This document shows, in pieces, positions 56,338-64,000 of a stretch of 64,000 nucleotides of DNA (the stretch's first letter is position 1; each line of letters starts with the position of its first letter). A model generated the notes under the pieces. That model made no database searches. It was given only the letters and a program-made list of their open reading frames with translations, and was not told where the DNA came from. The translations under genes were made by a program, and so were the position numbers. The DNA is from Enterococcus mundtii (GTDB lineage Bacteria > Bacillota > Bacilli > Lactobacillales > Enterococcaceae), in NCBI RefSeq assembly GCF_013394305.1, contig NZ_AP019810.1:1404501-1468500 (forward strand). Reading direction: 5' to 3'.

Positions 56338-57954
56338 CTATTCACTTTGCTTTTCCCGATAATCAAAATAATCAAAAACAGCTGGTAAATCATATCCTGA
56401 GTAATCGATGTTGACCATTCCCACAAATGCACCCGTAAAAAATCCACCATGGGTTTGGTTGACATATTCATCGGATAGTACTTTTGCATCTAACTGGATC
56501 GCTAATTCGATCCATGTTTTTCCGTCAAACGAATAAGCATATGTGTAAGTTTCTCTTCTGACGATCGTTTTGAAATAAACAATTGTTACATCCTCTGGAA
56601 TTGGAATGACCTGTTCCTGCAAATAACTTTTGAATACGCCTTGATTATTCTCAGTGAGTTCAATGACACGACCTTTTTCTTCGTGCCAAGTAACTTGGAT
56701 CATCGACCAATGTTGCGAATTGTAATAATTCGTCAGCCCTGCCATTTGCTGGAAGGTCGTTGGCGAATAGCTCAATGCAGTTTCCGCTTCAAACTCAAAT
56801 GCTTGCCAACGTCTAGCAACTAGGGAGTTTCCATGTGTATTGGCTAAACTTCCGGCACCTCGTAATGTCAGCTTTCCCTCTTTCAAGATGCCGATGTCCT
56901 TCGTAAAAGGGACACGTACTGTTTGAAATTGTGGTGGCAGTTCGCTTTGTTCGAAGTTAGTCCTTTCTGGCAGTTTTTCATAAGGGTGAGGTGTCACTCC
57001 TTTAGGTGCTTCCACCTCCATGCTCCCTTGCTTTCCACCAACGATTTCTGGCCACAATTCTTTAGACCATGTCACCTTTTGGATCGCTGTTTCTCTGCCT
57101 AATGTACACCAGCCACGAGGATCATGGATGGATTCATTTTTGTGATGCCACGGTCGACCAGTCAAATGGGCAAAATACCATTCGCCTTCTGGTGTATCGA
57201 CTAATGCACCATGCCCGCATTTTTGCAACGGATTTTCTGGAGAATCATAGGCAGTTAAAAAGGTCTCTGCTTGGCTTTCAAAAGCTCCTTCTAAAGTTTT
57301 TGACCGTGCCACCACTTCTTGGTGCGTATAGACGGTACCACCTTCTGCACAAAACAAATAATAATAACCAAATAACTTATACAGATGTGGGCCTTCCACT
57401 AATTTCACGTCAGTTCCTTTCCAAATGATCTTACCTGTTTCCGGAAGTAGACGTTGCTCTTCTACTGAATATTCGGTGCATTTGATCCCGTTAAATGGAT
57501 GATGGTATTCGCGATGATCCCATTCCATTTGAACTAGGTATTTGCGGCCATCGTCATCATGGAAAAGAGAAGCATCGAAGCCGACACCGTTCAACCGGAT
57601 CGGTTGACTCCATGGACCAGTGATCTCTTCTGCAGTAGTCAAATAATTTGTACAATCTTTGAACGCTCCATTGACCACTTTGACATCGGTATAAACTAAC
57701 CAAAATTTCCCATCCGCATAAGAGAGATCGGGCGCCCAAATCCCTCCTGAATCTTCATTGCCCTTCATATCCAACATCTCGACAGAAGCCAATGGACGTG
57801 CCACTAAACGCCAATTCATCAAGTCCTGCGACTCATAGATCTGAACGCCTGGAAACCATTCAAACGTTGAGTTGGCAATGTAATATGTTTCTCCCACACG
57901 CACAATAGACGGATCAGCATGAAAACCTGTTAATACTGGATTTTTAATTTTCAT
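56338..57954 (-). CDS. GH43 beta-xylosidase
   Basis: 538 aa from ATG 57954 behind GAGGTG. Five-bladed propeller with catalytic base Asp in GFHADPSIVRVGETYY, the second acidic in GFDASLFHDDDG and acid Glu in LVEGPHLYK; then a C-terminal beta-sandwich (about 330-538) typical of GH43 xylosidases. No signal peptide, so it hydrolyses imported xylo-oligosaccharides in the cytoplasm. Its place between xylA and the transporter suggests the importer takes xylo-oligomers as well as xylose. Confidence 0.9.
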   Translation of the reverse strand: MKIKNPVLTGFHADPSIVRVGETYYIANSTFEWFPGVQIYESQDLMNWRLVARPLASVEMLDMKGNEDSGGIWAPDLSYADGKFWLVYTDVKVVNGAFKDCTNYLTTAEEITGPWSQPIRLNGVGFDASLFHDDDGRKYLVQMEWDHREYHHPFNGIKCTEYSVEEQRLLPETGKIIWKGTDVKLVEGPHLYKLFGYYYLFCAEGGTVYTHQEVVARSKTLEGAFESQAETFLTAYDSPENPLQKCGHGALVDTPEGEWYFAHLTGRPWHHKNESIHDPRGWCTLGRETAIQKVTWSKELWPEIVGGKQGSMEVEAPKGVTPHPYEKLPERTNFEQSELPPQFQTVRVPFTKDIGILKEGKLTLRGAGSLANTHGNSLVARRWQAFEFEAETALSYSPTTFQQMAGLTNYYNSQHWSMIQVTWHEEKGRVIELTENNQGVFKSYLQEQVIPIPEDVTIVYFKTIVRRETYTYAYSFDGKTWIELAIQLDAKVLSDEYVNQTHGGFFTGAFVGMVNIDYSGYDLPAVFDYFDYREKQSE

Positions 57955-58057
57955 CGTACACCTCACTCTATTTTTTTAGGAGAATCCCTTTCAACCATCC
58001 AAAGGAGTCAGTGACATCTATCCTTAGCTAACTGAATGAGACTCTCCATAAGTTGGA

Positions 58058-59365
58058 TTAAACTAAATAATCATTCAAACAAGATTTGACATATTCGATA
58101 TGGCTTGATTCCAGCTCGATATCTTTCAACTTCAATGCATAGTCAGCCAAACTTTCCAAATCTTCCTTGTCGTTGACAATGGATTCCCCAATGCCTTCTT
58201 GGAACGTAGCATAGCGTTTCTCTTTTAAGGTATCGAAGAAGCAATCCTCTTTTAATTTCGCAGCTGCCTTCAGCCCTCTAGCAAAGGTATCCATCCCTGC
58301 GATATGCGCTAAGAATAGATCTTCCATGGCAAAACTGGAACGACGGACTTTCGAATCAAAATTGATTCCTCCTGGTGCGATACCGCCATTTTCTAAGACA
58401 CCATACATGGCCAATGTGACATCATAGACGTTCGTTGGAAACTCATCAGTATCCCAGCCAAGCAACACATCCCCTTGATTCGCATCTAGGGAACCTAACG
58501 CGTTGTTGATCCGTGCTACTTCGATCTCATGTTCAAACGTATGCCCAGCTAACGTTGCATGATTAGCCTCTAGATTCAGTTTGAATTTCTCTTGTAAACC
58601 ATATTTTTGAATAAATTGTAAAGCCGTTGCGGCATCAAAATCATATTGATGTTTACTTGGTTCCATTGGTTTTGGTTCAATCAAGAATTGTGGCGTATGA
58701 CCGATTTTTTCACTATACGCGATCGCCATTTTGAACAAACGTGCAATATTATCTTGTTCAAACGCCATATCCGTATTCAACAACGTTTCATACCCTTCAC
58801 GACCACCCCAGAATACATAATTTTGACCGTTGAGTTTTCTTGAGATGTCTAAGCCTTTTTTGACTTGAGCAGCAGCATAGGCAAAGACATCCGCATGATT
58901 CGTTGAAGCTGCACCATTCACGTAGCGTGGGTGGCTGAACATATTTGCAGTATTCCAAAGTAGTTTGATTCCCGTACGCTCCATCTGTTCCTTGATCAAA
59001 TCGGTGATTTCATCTAAGTTTGCATAGAATTCTTCTAAACTATCCCCTTCAGGCGCGATATCGACATCATGGAAACAAAAATATTCGACACCTAATTTTT
59101 CTAAAATCTCAAAAAAGGCCGCTACTCGATTTTTTGCGGTTTCCATTTCAGTCGCACCTAGCCACGTTCTTTGATTGACTGGTGAGCCGAATGGATCACT
59201 GCCATCTTGTGTCATGGTATGCCAGTAAGCAACAGCAAATCGTAAATGCTCCTTCATCGTTTGACCGGCAACTACCTCTTCTGGATTAAAATGGCGAAAA
59301 GCAAAGGGATTGGTTGTCGTTGTACCTTCATATTGGATTTTTTCTATTTGTGGAAAATAGCTCAT
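58058..59365 (-). CDS. xylA: xylose isomerase
   Basis: 435 aa (class II length). Catalytic His in YFCFHDVDIAPEG; metal ligands in FLIEPKPMEPSKHQYDFD, NLEANHATLAGHTFEHE and WDTDEFPTN. Converts D-xylose to D-xylulose. Start ATG 59365 behind AGGAGG. First gene of the operon, under a XylR operator and a cre site. Confidence 0.97.
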   Translation of the reverse strand: MSYFPQIEKIQYEGTTTTNPFAFRHFNPEEVVAGQTMKEHLRFAVAYWHTMTQDGSDPFGSPVNQRTWLGATEMETAKNRVAAFFEILEKLGVEYFCFHDVDIAPEGDSLEEFYANLDEITDLIKEQMERTGIKLLWNTANMFSHPRYVNGAASTNHADVFAYAAAQVKKGLDISRKLNGQNYVFWGGREGYETLLNTDMAFEQDNIARLFKMAIAYSEKIGHTPQFLIEPKPMEPSKHQYDFDAATALQFIQKYGLQEKFKLNLEANHATLAGHTFEHEIEVARINNALGSLDANQGDVLLGWDTDEFPTNVYDVTLAMYGVLENGGIAPGGINFDSKVRRSSFAMEDLFLAHIAGMDTFARGLKAAAKLKEDCFFDTLKEKRYATFQEGIGESIVNDKEDLESLADYALKLKDIELESSHIEYVKSCLNDYLV

Positions 59366-59398
59366 AACATATTCCTCCTAATTTATTCATTCTATATT

Positions 59399-59423
59399 AG
59401 TTAGTTTATCTAACAAACTAACT
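59399..59423. promoter_or_regulatory. XylR operator (xylO) upstream of xylA
   Basis: AGTTAGTTT (59399-59407) and AAACTAACT (59415-59423) are perfect 9-bp arms around 7 nt. They match the known XylR operator style TTAGTTTGTTTG...CAACAAACTAA. It lies between the -10 and the xylA start, so bound XylR blocks transcription. Confidence 0.85.
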
Positions 59424-59433
59424 TAACAAGCAT

Positions 59434-59462
59434 ATAGTATACGCTTTCATAATTATAGTCAA
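59434..59462 (-). promoter_or_regulatory. xylA promoter
   Basis: Minus strand: TTGACT (59462-59457), 17-nt spacer, TACTAT (59439-59434). Confidence 0.75.
59436..59450 (-). promoter_or_regulatory. cre site (CcpA) over the xylA -10
   Basis: Minus strand ATGAAAGCGTATACT fits the consensus WTGNAANCGNWNNCW at every fixed position and overlaps the -10. CcpA would therefore repress the operon while glucose is present. Confidence 0.82.
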
Positions 59463-59624
59463 GTTATTTTTTTATTATTAATCAAAGCATTTATATTCGA
59501 ATGAAGTTAATTTATTTACTTTACAAAACGAAATAGCTATAGATAAATAACTAGAAAAATAATGAGATTACCAGTATACTTTAGAACGTATCCTCATTAC
59601 ATAATGAATAGGAAGTGATTTACT

Positions 59625-60776
59625 TTGAAAAATCCAACGTATACTCGACGGAGCCCAAATGAGTCTCTCTGTTTAGAATTGATTATGAATCAACCCGCTC
59701 TTTCTCGTGCAGAGCTTTCAGCCATAACTGGACTAACCAAAGCAACTGTGTCCTCTATTGTGAAAAAATTGATCGATGATCAACTAGTCATCGAGACCGG
59801 CATTGGAGAATCTAGTAATGTCGGTGGACGTAAACCGATCATTCTTCAATATAATGGAAAAGCTGGCCTCTCTATTTCTATTGACATCGGCTATAATTAC
59901 ATCCATGCTCTCCTTACTTATCTAGATGGGGAAGAGATCCAACATATCCAAAAAAAGCCAATCACATTAGATGAGGAAGCCATCCATCTGTATCTTTCAG
60001 AAATCTTCACGTTATTTGAACAACATCTTCCGACGACAGAATATGGAATTATTGGGGTAGCAATTGCCGTTCATGGCCCTGTCTACCATGGTGAGCCGAT
60101 TTTTGGCCCACATTACAATTTCGATCACATTCCTTTTCGCAAAATAGCTGAAAAACTGAGAGACTATCCTGTCTATTTGGAAAATGAAGCAAATCTGTCA
60201 GCTTTAGGTGAGTATAGCTTTACCTCAGATCCGGAAAATCTTGTCAGTATCAATATGCACAGCGGCATTGGTGCAGGAATCGTCAAAAATGGGAATTTAG
60301 AGGTTGGTGCCCATGGTTTTGCTGGTGAAATCGGTCATCAGATCATCGTGATGGACGGTAAGGAATGTCGCTGTGGCAACCGAGGTTGTTTGGAGATGTA
60401 CGCTGCCAACAAAGTTTGCTACGATCGGTTTGCTCAGAAAAAAAAACTAGACTATGTCAATGGCATCATCCTTAGAGAATACTACCAAAACCAAGATCGT
60501 GATGCGCGACAAGTCGTAGAAGAAAATATCAACTACTTGACGATCGGTATCAACAACTTGATCGCCCATTATGACCCATCGATCATTATTTTGAATAGCT
60601 CACTTTATCGCGAAATACCTGATATGATCGAACAATTAAAAGGGAATCTGCACAATCATTTTTCGAATCAATTAGTCGTCCGCAACAGCTCTTTGAACGA
60701 AAAAGCGACACTTCTAGGAGGATTGGTCTTAAATCTCCAACACTTTTTAGAAATCAAACACCTGAAATTAAAATAA
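59625..60776 (+). CDS. xylR: xylose repressor XylR (ROK family)
   Basis: 383 aa from TTG 59625 behind AGGAAGTG. N-terminal winged helix (QPALSRAELSAITGLTKATVSSIVKKL), then ROK sugar-kinase-like domain: ISIDIGYNYIHALLTYLDG, AVHGPVYHGEP, IGAGIVKNGNLEVGAHGFAGEIGH, and the zinc motif CRCGNRGCLE. Divergent from xylA, with the operator in the 260-bp gap. Xylose binding should release it. Confidence 0.94.
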   Translation: MKNPTYTRRSPNESLCLELIMNQPALSRAELSAITGLTKATVSSIVKKLIDDQLVIETGIGESSNVGGRKPIILQYNGKAGLSISIDIGYNYIHALLTYLDGEEIQHIQKKPITLDEEAIHLYLSEIFTLFEQHLPTTEYGIIGVAIAVHGPVYHGEPIFGPHYNFDHIPFRKIAEKLRDYPVYLENEANLSALGEYSFTSDPENLVSINMHSGIGAGIVKNGNLEVGAHGFAGEIGHQIIVMDGKECRCGNRGCLEMYAANKVCYDRFAQKKKLDYVNGIILREYYQNQDRDARQVVEENINYLTIGINNLIAHYDPSIIILNSSLYREIPDMIEQLKGNLHNHFSNQLVVRNSSLNEKATLLGGLVLNLQHFLEIKHLKLK

Positions 60777-60791
60777 TCATGAATCAATAAA

Positions 60792-60838
60792 AAAATCTGC
60801 CAAACCGGAAAACATTGAATTCCAGTTTGGCAGATTTT
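60792..60838. terminator. bidirectional terminator between xylR and tkt
   Basis: AAAATCTGCCAAAC (60792-60805) pairs with GTTTGGCAGATTTT (60825-60838). T-runs both ways serve the convergent genes. Confidence 0.92.
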
Positions 60839-60902
60839 ATCTAAATAAAGTACGTGTATCTTTAACTTGAAATTTTAAATAGTAAAAGAACAAAAATACC
60901 TT

Positions 60903-62897
60903 CTACAATTGATCAAACACTTCAACAACATGTTCCACTGTAAACTGATAATTTTGGATGATCGTTTCCCCAGGTGCGCTCGCACCGAAACGATCAATCG
61001 CAATGATTGCCCCTGCTGTTCCCGTATAGCGCTCCCAGCCAAATGAAGCAGCCATTTCGATAGAAACACGCTTCGTCACTGCTTTTGGCAAGACACTTTC
61101 TTGATATTCTGCAGATTGTTGTTCAAACAAATCAAAACTTGGCATAGAAACCACTGAGACATCTTTTCCTTGTTCCGCTAATACTTTTTGCGCTTTGACC
61201 GCTAGATTTACTTCTGAACCTGTCGCGATCAAGATTCCTTCTGGTTGTTCCCCTTTAGCTGGAGACAAGACATAGGCACCTTTTTTAACCATATCATCCG
61301 CCACTTCTTTTGTTGTTGGAAGAACTGGTAGATTTTGACGACTCAAGACTAAGATCGTTGGTGTATCTGTCGATTCCATCGCAACTTTCCACGCCGCACG
61401 AGTTTCGTTCCCGTCCGCCGGACGTAAGACATGGACACCTGGCATACTTCTAACCGAAGCCAATTGTTCCACTGGCTCGTGCGTCGGGCCATCTTCACCA
61501 ACTGCCACAGAGTCATGGGTCAAGACGAAAATAACTGGCGTGTTTTGGATCGCTGCTAAACGCACAGCTGGTCGCAAGTAATCGACAAAGACAAAGAATG
61601 TTCCCCCATAGATCCGGGTACCACCATGCAATTGGATCCCGTTCATCGCTGATGCCATCGCAAACTCACGAACACCAAACCAAATATTGCGGCCTTCATA
61701 GTGTTCAGGCGTGAAATCTTTGTCTGCTGTCACCATCGTATTGTTTGATCCAGATAGATCGGCAGAACCACCCCAGAAGCTTGGGATCGCTTTTGATAAT
61801 TCTTGGATAACTTCTTTACTTGAGACACGACTCGCTTGGCTTTCACCTTCGTCGTACGTTGGAAGTTCGGCATCCCAATTCTCTGGTAACTTCCCAGCAA
61901 AAGCATCTTCGAATTGTTGCGCTAATTCTGGATACGCTGCTTTGTATGCTGCGAACATCTCACGCCAAGCATTTTCAGCTTTTTCGCCTTCTTCAACCAT
62001 CGTTTGACGGAAGCGTTCCGCCACTTCTTCTGGTACGGTAAAGTCAGGGTATTCCCAACCATAGATCTCTTTAGCTTTTTGAATGCCTTCTAAGCCAAGT
62101 GGTGCGCCGTGAACCGCAGAAGTTCCTTGGTTTGGTGCACCAAATCCGATGACCGTTTTCACTTCGATCAATGTCGGTTTGTCTGTTTCGGCTTTCGCTT
62201 CTTCAATTGCTTTTGAGATAGCTTCCAAATCATTGCCGTCTTTGACCAAGATATGTTGCCAACCATAAGCTTCATAGCGTGCGCCAACATTTTCAGTGAA
62301 GGCTTTTGAGGTTGGTCCATCTAAAGAAATATCGTTTGAATCGTATAAAACGATTAATTTTCCTAATTTCATATGTCCAGCCATCGAACTTGCTTCTTGA
62401 GACACACCTTCCATCAGGTCGCCATCGCCACATAACGCATAGGTATAATGATCAACGACGTTGAATTGATCTTTGTTGTAGGTCGCTGCTAGATGCGCTT
62501 CTGCCATTGCCATCCCCACAGCCATTGCGATCCCTTGTCCTAACGGACCAGTCGTTGCTTCGACGCCGTCCGTATGGTTGACCTCAGGGTGTCCTGGTGT
62601 TTTTGACTCCCATTGACGGAATTGTTTCAAGTCATCAATCGTCACTTGGTACCCTGCTAAGTGCAACAAGCTGTACAACATCGCTGAACCATGTCCCGCA
62701 GATAAGACAAAACGGTCACGGTCTGCCCAGTTTTTAGAAGTTTTCGGATTCACTTTCAAGTGTTTCGTCCAAAGGGCATAAGCCATTGGCGCGGCACCCA
62801 TTGGTAACCCCGGATGTCCTGAATTTGCTTTTTGTACTGCATCGACACTCAATGTACGGATCGTATTCACACCAAGCTGATCTACTTTATCAAACAA
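60903..62897 (-). CDS. tkt: transketolase
   Basis: 664 aa. Thiamine-diphosphate motif [19 protein letters not shown], catalytic His segments ([24 protein letters not shown]), substrate-binding GFGAPN. Exchanges two-carbon units from xylulose 5-phosphate. Start TTG 62897 behind GGAGGA. Right next to the xyl regulon, though on its own transcript. Confidence 0.96.
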   Translation of the reverse strand: MFDKVDQLGVNTIRTLSVDAVQKANSGHPGLPMGAAPMAYALWTKHLKVNPKTSKNWADRDRFVLSAGHGSAMLYSLLHLAGYQVTIDDLKQFRQWESKTPGHPEVNHTDGVEATTGPLGQGIAMAVGMAMAEAHLAATYNKDQFNVVDHYTYALCGDGDLMEGVSQEASSMAGHMKLGKLIVLYDSNDISLDGPTSKAFTENVGARYEAYGWQHILVKDGNDLEAISKAIEEAKAETDKPTLIEVKTVIGFGAPNQGTSAVHGAPLGLEGIQKAKEIYGWEYPDFTVPEEVAERFRQTMVEEGEKAENAWREMFAAYKAAYPELAQQFEDAFAGKLPENWDAELPTYDEGESQASRVSSKEVIQELSKAIPSFWGGSADLSGSNNTMVTADKDFTPEHYEGRNIWFGVREFAMASAMNGIQLHGGTRIYGGTFFVFVDYLRPAVRLAAIQNTPVIFVLTHDSVAVGEDGPTHEPVEQLASVRSMPGVHVLRPADGNETRAAWKVAMESTDTPTILVLSRQNLPVLPTTKEVADDMVKKGAYVLSPAKGEQPEGILIATGSEVNLAVKAQKVLAEQGKDVSVVSMPSFDLFEQQSAEYQESVLPKAVTKRVSIEMAASFGWERYTGTAGAIIAIDRFGASAPGETIIQNYQFTVEHVVEVFDQL

Positions 62898-62944
62898 TAT
62901 AATTCCTCCTTATTCGTTCCTATAAAATAATACCTATTCTTTAA

Positions 62945-63112
62945 TTTTCACTTTGAAAATAAGACAGAAGAATCAAAAATGAATGAGGCATTCTCAATTT
63001 TCCTGTCTTATTACTCGATGGTGACCGGCTTTCTTATAACCTAGACAAACGGCGTTCGAAAGCCAACTCCTTCAATAGTAAGGCGGAACTGACCGGCTTT
63101 CTTACGACCTTC
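62945..63112 (-). repeat. third, degenerate array of the palindromic repeat (reverse orientation)
   Basis: On the minus strand: GGTCGTAAGAAAGCCGG (from 63110), AACTCCTTC-type palindrome arms, GAACGCCGTTTGTC, then a second opening GGTTATAAGAAAGCCGG and a degenerate core ending near 62945. Same order of landmarks as the arrays at 46.3 and 48.5 kb but with more mismatches. It fills the tkt-alsE gap. Confidence 0.75.
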
Positions 63113-63114
63113 TC

Positions 63115-63804
63115 TTACCCGATCGTTTTCCCAGTCATTTCTTCATAATCGGTTTTCATGATTTCCCATGACTTTTCGATTTTTTCATCTAAACCAAACA
63201 AGCCACTGCGACCGACGATATAAATATCTGGTCCTGCTGCATCGATTCGTTTGAAGGATTTACGGTTGGAAGAGCCGTCCATTTCAATCACATAGTGATA
63301 CCCTTTTTCTTCGCGTAGTTCGCGTAAAGCAACGATCTTATCCAGTGTACTTTCAATAAACCGTTGTCCAGCAAATCCTGGATCGATCGTCATGATCGTG
63401 ATTTTATCGACCAATTCGATGTATGGGAAGATGGCTTCGATCGGTGTTTCTGGGTTCAAAACGACGCCAGCTTTTAACCCTGCGTCATGGATTTGATCGA
63501 TCAAACGAAAAGCTAAACCATCTAATAATTCGGCGTGCATACAGATCCATTCACACTTTTGCTCGATTAATTGATTCACCCAAAAACTTTGATCTTTAAC
63601 CATTAAGTGCGCAGACATCGGTAGATTACTGATTTTACGTACCTCATCAATGAACCATGGAGATAATGTGATATTTGGTACATAATGACCATCCATGATA
63701 TCGATATGGTAAGAATCGACATGATCATTTAAAAATTCGATTTGTTCTTTGAACTTATCCAAGTCCATCGTCATCAATGAAGGTGAAAATTCCACTTTTC
63801 CCAT
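63115..63804 (-). CDS. alsE: D-allulose-6-phosphate 3-epimerase-like / ribulose-phosphate 3-epimerase family
   Basis: 229 aa TIM barrel. FSPSLMTMDLDKFKEQIEF, HIDIMDGHYVPNITLSPWF, LNPETPIEAIFPYIE, TIMTIDPGFAGQRFIE and EMDGSSNRKSF. These are closer in wording to E. coli AlsE (PSLMCMDLLKFKEQIEF) than to Rpe, but a role as ribulose-phosphate epimerase cannot be excluded. Start ATG 63804 abuts the stop of the next upstream gene, so the two are cotranscribed. Confidence 0.8.
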   Translation of the reverse strand: MGKVEFSPSLMTMDLDKFKEQIEFLNDHVDSYHIDIMDGHYVPNITLSPWFIDEVRKISNLPMSAHLMVKDQSFWVNQLIEQKCEWICMHAELLDGLAFRLIDQIHDAGLKAGVVLNPETPIEAIFPYIELVDKITIMTIDPGFAGQRFIESTLDKIVALRELREEKGYHYVIEMDGSSNRKSFKRIDAAGPDIYIVGRSGLFGLDEKIEKSWEIMKTDYEEMTGKTIG

Positions 63805-64000
63805 TTATTTGTTCCCTCCTTGAAAGCTTTCCCAGTCCGCCATGAATTGCGCAATCCCTTTATCTGTCAATGGATGGCTCCACAACGTTTGGTACAATGA
63901 TGGCGGTACAGTGGCAATGTGTGCGCCAACTAAACTCGCTTTTTCCACATGTTCCGAATTACGGACACTTGCTGCAATGATTTCTGTAGAAAACCCGTAA
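63805..64000 (-). CDS. transaldolase / fructose-6-phosphate aldolase family protein, 5' end beyond window
   Basis: Last 64 codons read [20 protein letters not shown], then [15 protein letters not shown] and an end at QGGNK, stop 63805-63807. TalC/Fsa-type barrel with RNSEHV and GAHIATVP. Carries C3 units in the non-oxidative pentose phosphate route. Stop and the alsE ATG are adjacent (TAAATG) with AAGGAGG inside its last codons. The N-terminal catalytic lysine is off the window. Confidence 0.88.
   Translation of the reverse strand, partial: YGFSTEIIAASVRNSEHVEKASLVGAHIATVPPSLYQTLWSHPLTDKGIAQFMADWESFQGGNK

Noticed and set aside
61711-62007. 98-aa plus-strand ORF inside tkt
   Set aside because: Antisense shadow of transketolase, no initiation signal.

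Overview
The window is a low-GC Firmicute chromosome segment, almost certainly Enterococcus. The conserved string dut-radA-yacL-gltX-cysE-cysS-mrnC-rlmB-yacP-sigH, an LXG-type T7SSb locus, glucosaminidases with ChW or DUF5648 repeats, and AGGAGG ribosome sites all fit. The pigment pair crtN-crtM together with a complete xylose operon points to a yellow, xylose-using species such as E. mundtii (or the E. casseliflavus group); this species call is inference.

Layout. 1-4338 (minus): pgsA (cut by the window edge), rodZ and the M16-peptidase pair yfmH/yfmF. 4561-6529: mscL (+), then a GNAT enzyme, veg and a SigH-type sigma factor (minus); the sigma gene has its ribosome binding site buried in a perfect 12-bp hairpin. 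6607-15570 (minus): the housekeeping string yacP to dut, with a Cys T-box between gltX and cysE. 15785-17835: proBA (+), followed directly by a parS-like 16-mer. 18016-26910: two small genes, two convergent secreted glucosaminidases, a divergent NmrA-type reductase/Rrf2 regulator pair and a SWIM-domain protein.

27082-42156 (minus) is a complete type VIIb secretion locus: Rgg-like regulator, esxA, esaA, essA, esaB, essB, essC, then a DUF4176 protein, two small helical LXG partners, an LXG effector with a glycine-rich C-terminus, a membrane protein (candidate immunity factor) and a second DUF4176 protein. Both esaA and essC are broken by what looks like a single missing base in a short homopolymer. 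Restoring one base makes each a normal full-length gene (about 1127 and 1470 codons). The machine is therefore either recently inactivated or the consensus carries two indel errors.

42521-44894: crtM/crtN carotenoid genes with a 16-bp palindrome upstream. 45234-50376: a dihydrouridine synthase, an ABC-2 exporter pair and a membrane-anchored MutS-like ATPase, interrupted by arrays of a roughly 119-120-bp palindromic repeat that recurs near 63 kb.

50470-60776: the xylose regulon. XylR (ROK, +) diverges from xylA, a GH43 xylosidase, a three-part sugar ABC transporter, xylB and a ThuA-like protein (minus). The xylA promoter carries a clear XylR operator and a perfect cre match over its -10. 60903-64000 (minus): transketolase, an AlsE-type epimerase and a transaldolase-family protein (cut by the edge), which would feed xylulose 5-phosphate into the pentose phosphate route.

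I saw no tRNA, rRNA, CRISPR array, transposase or prophage. Where a start differs from the longest open frame, it was chosen from the ribosome binding site.
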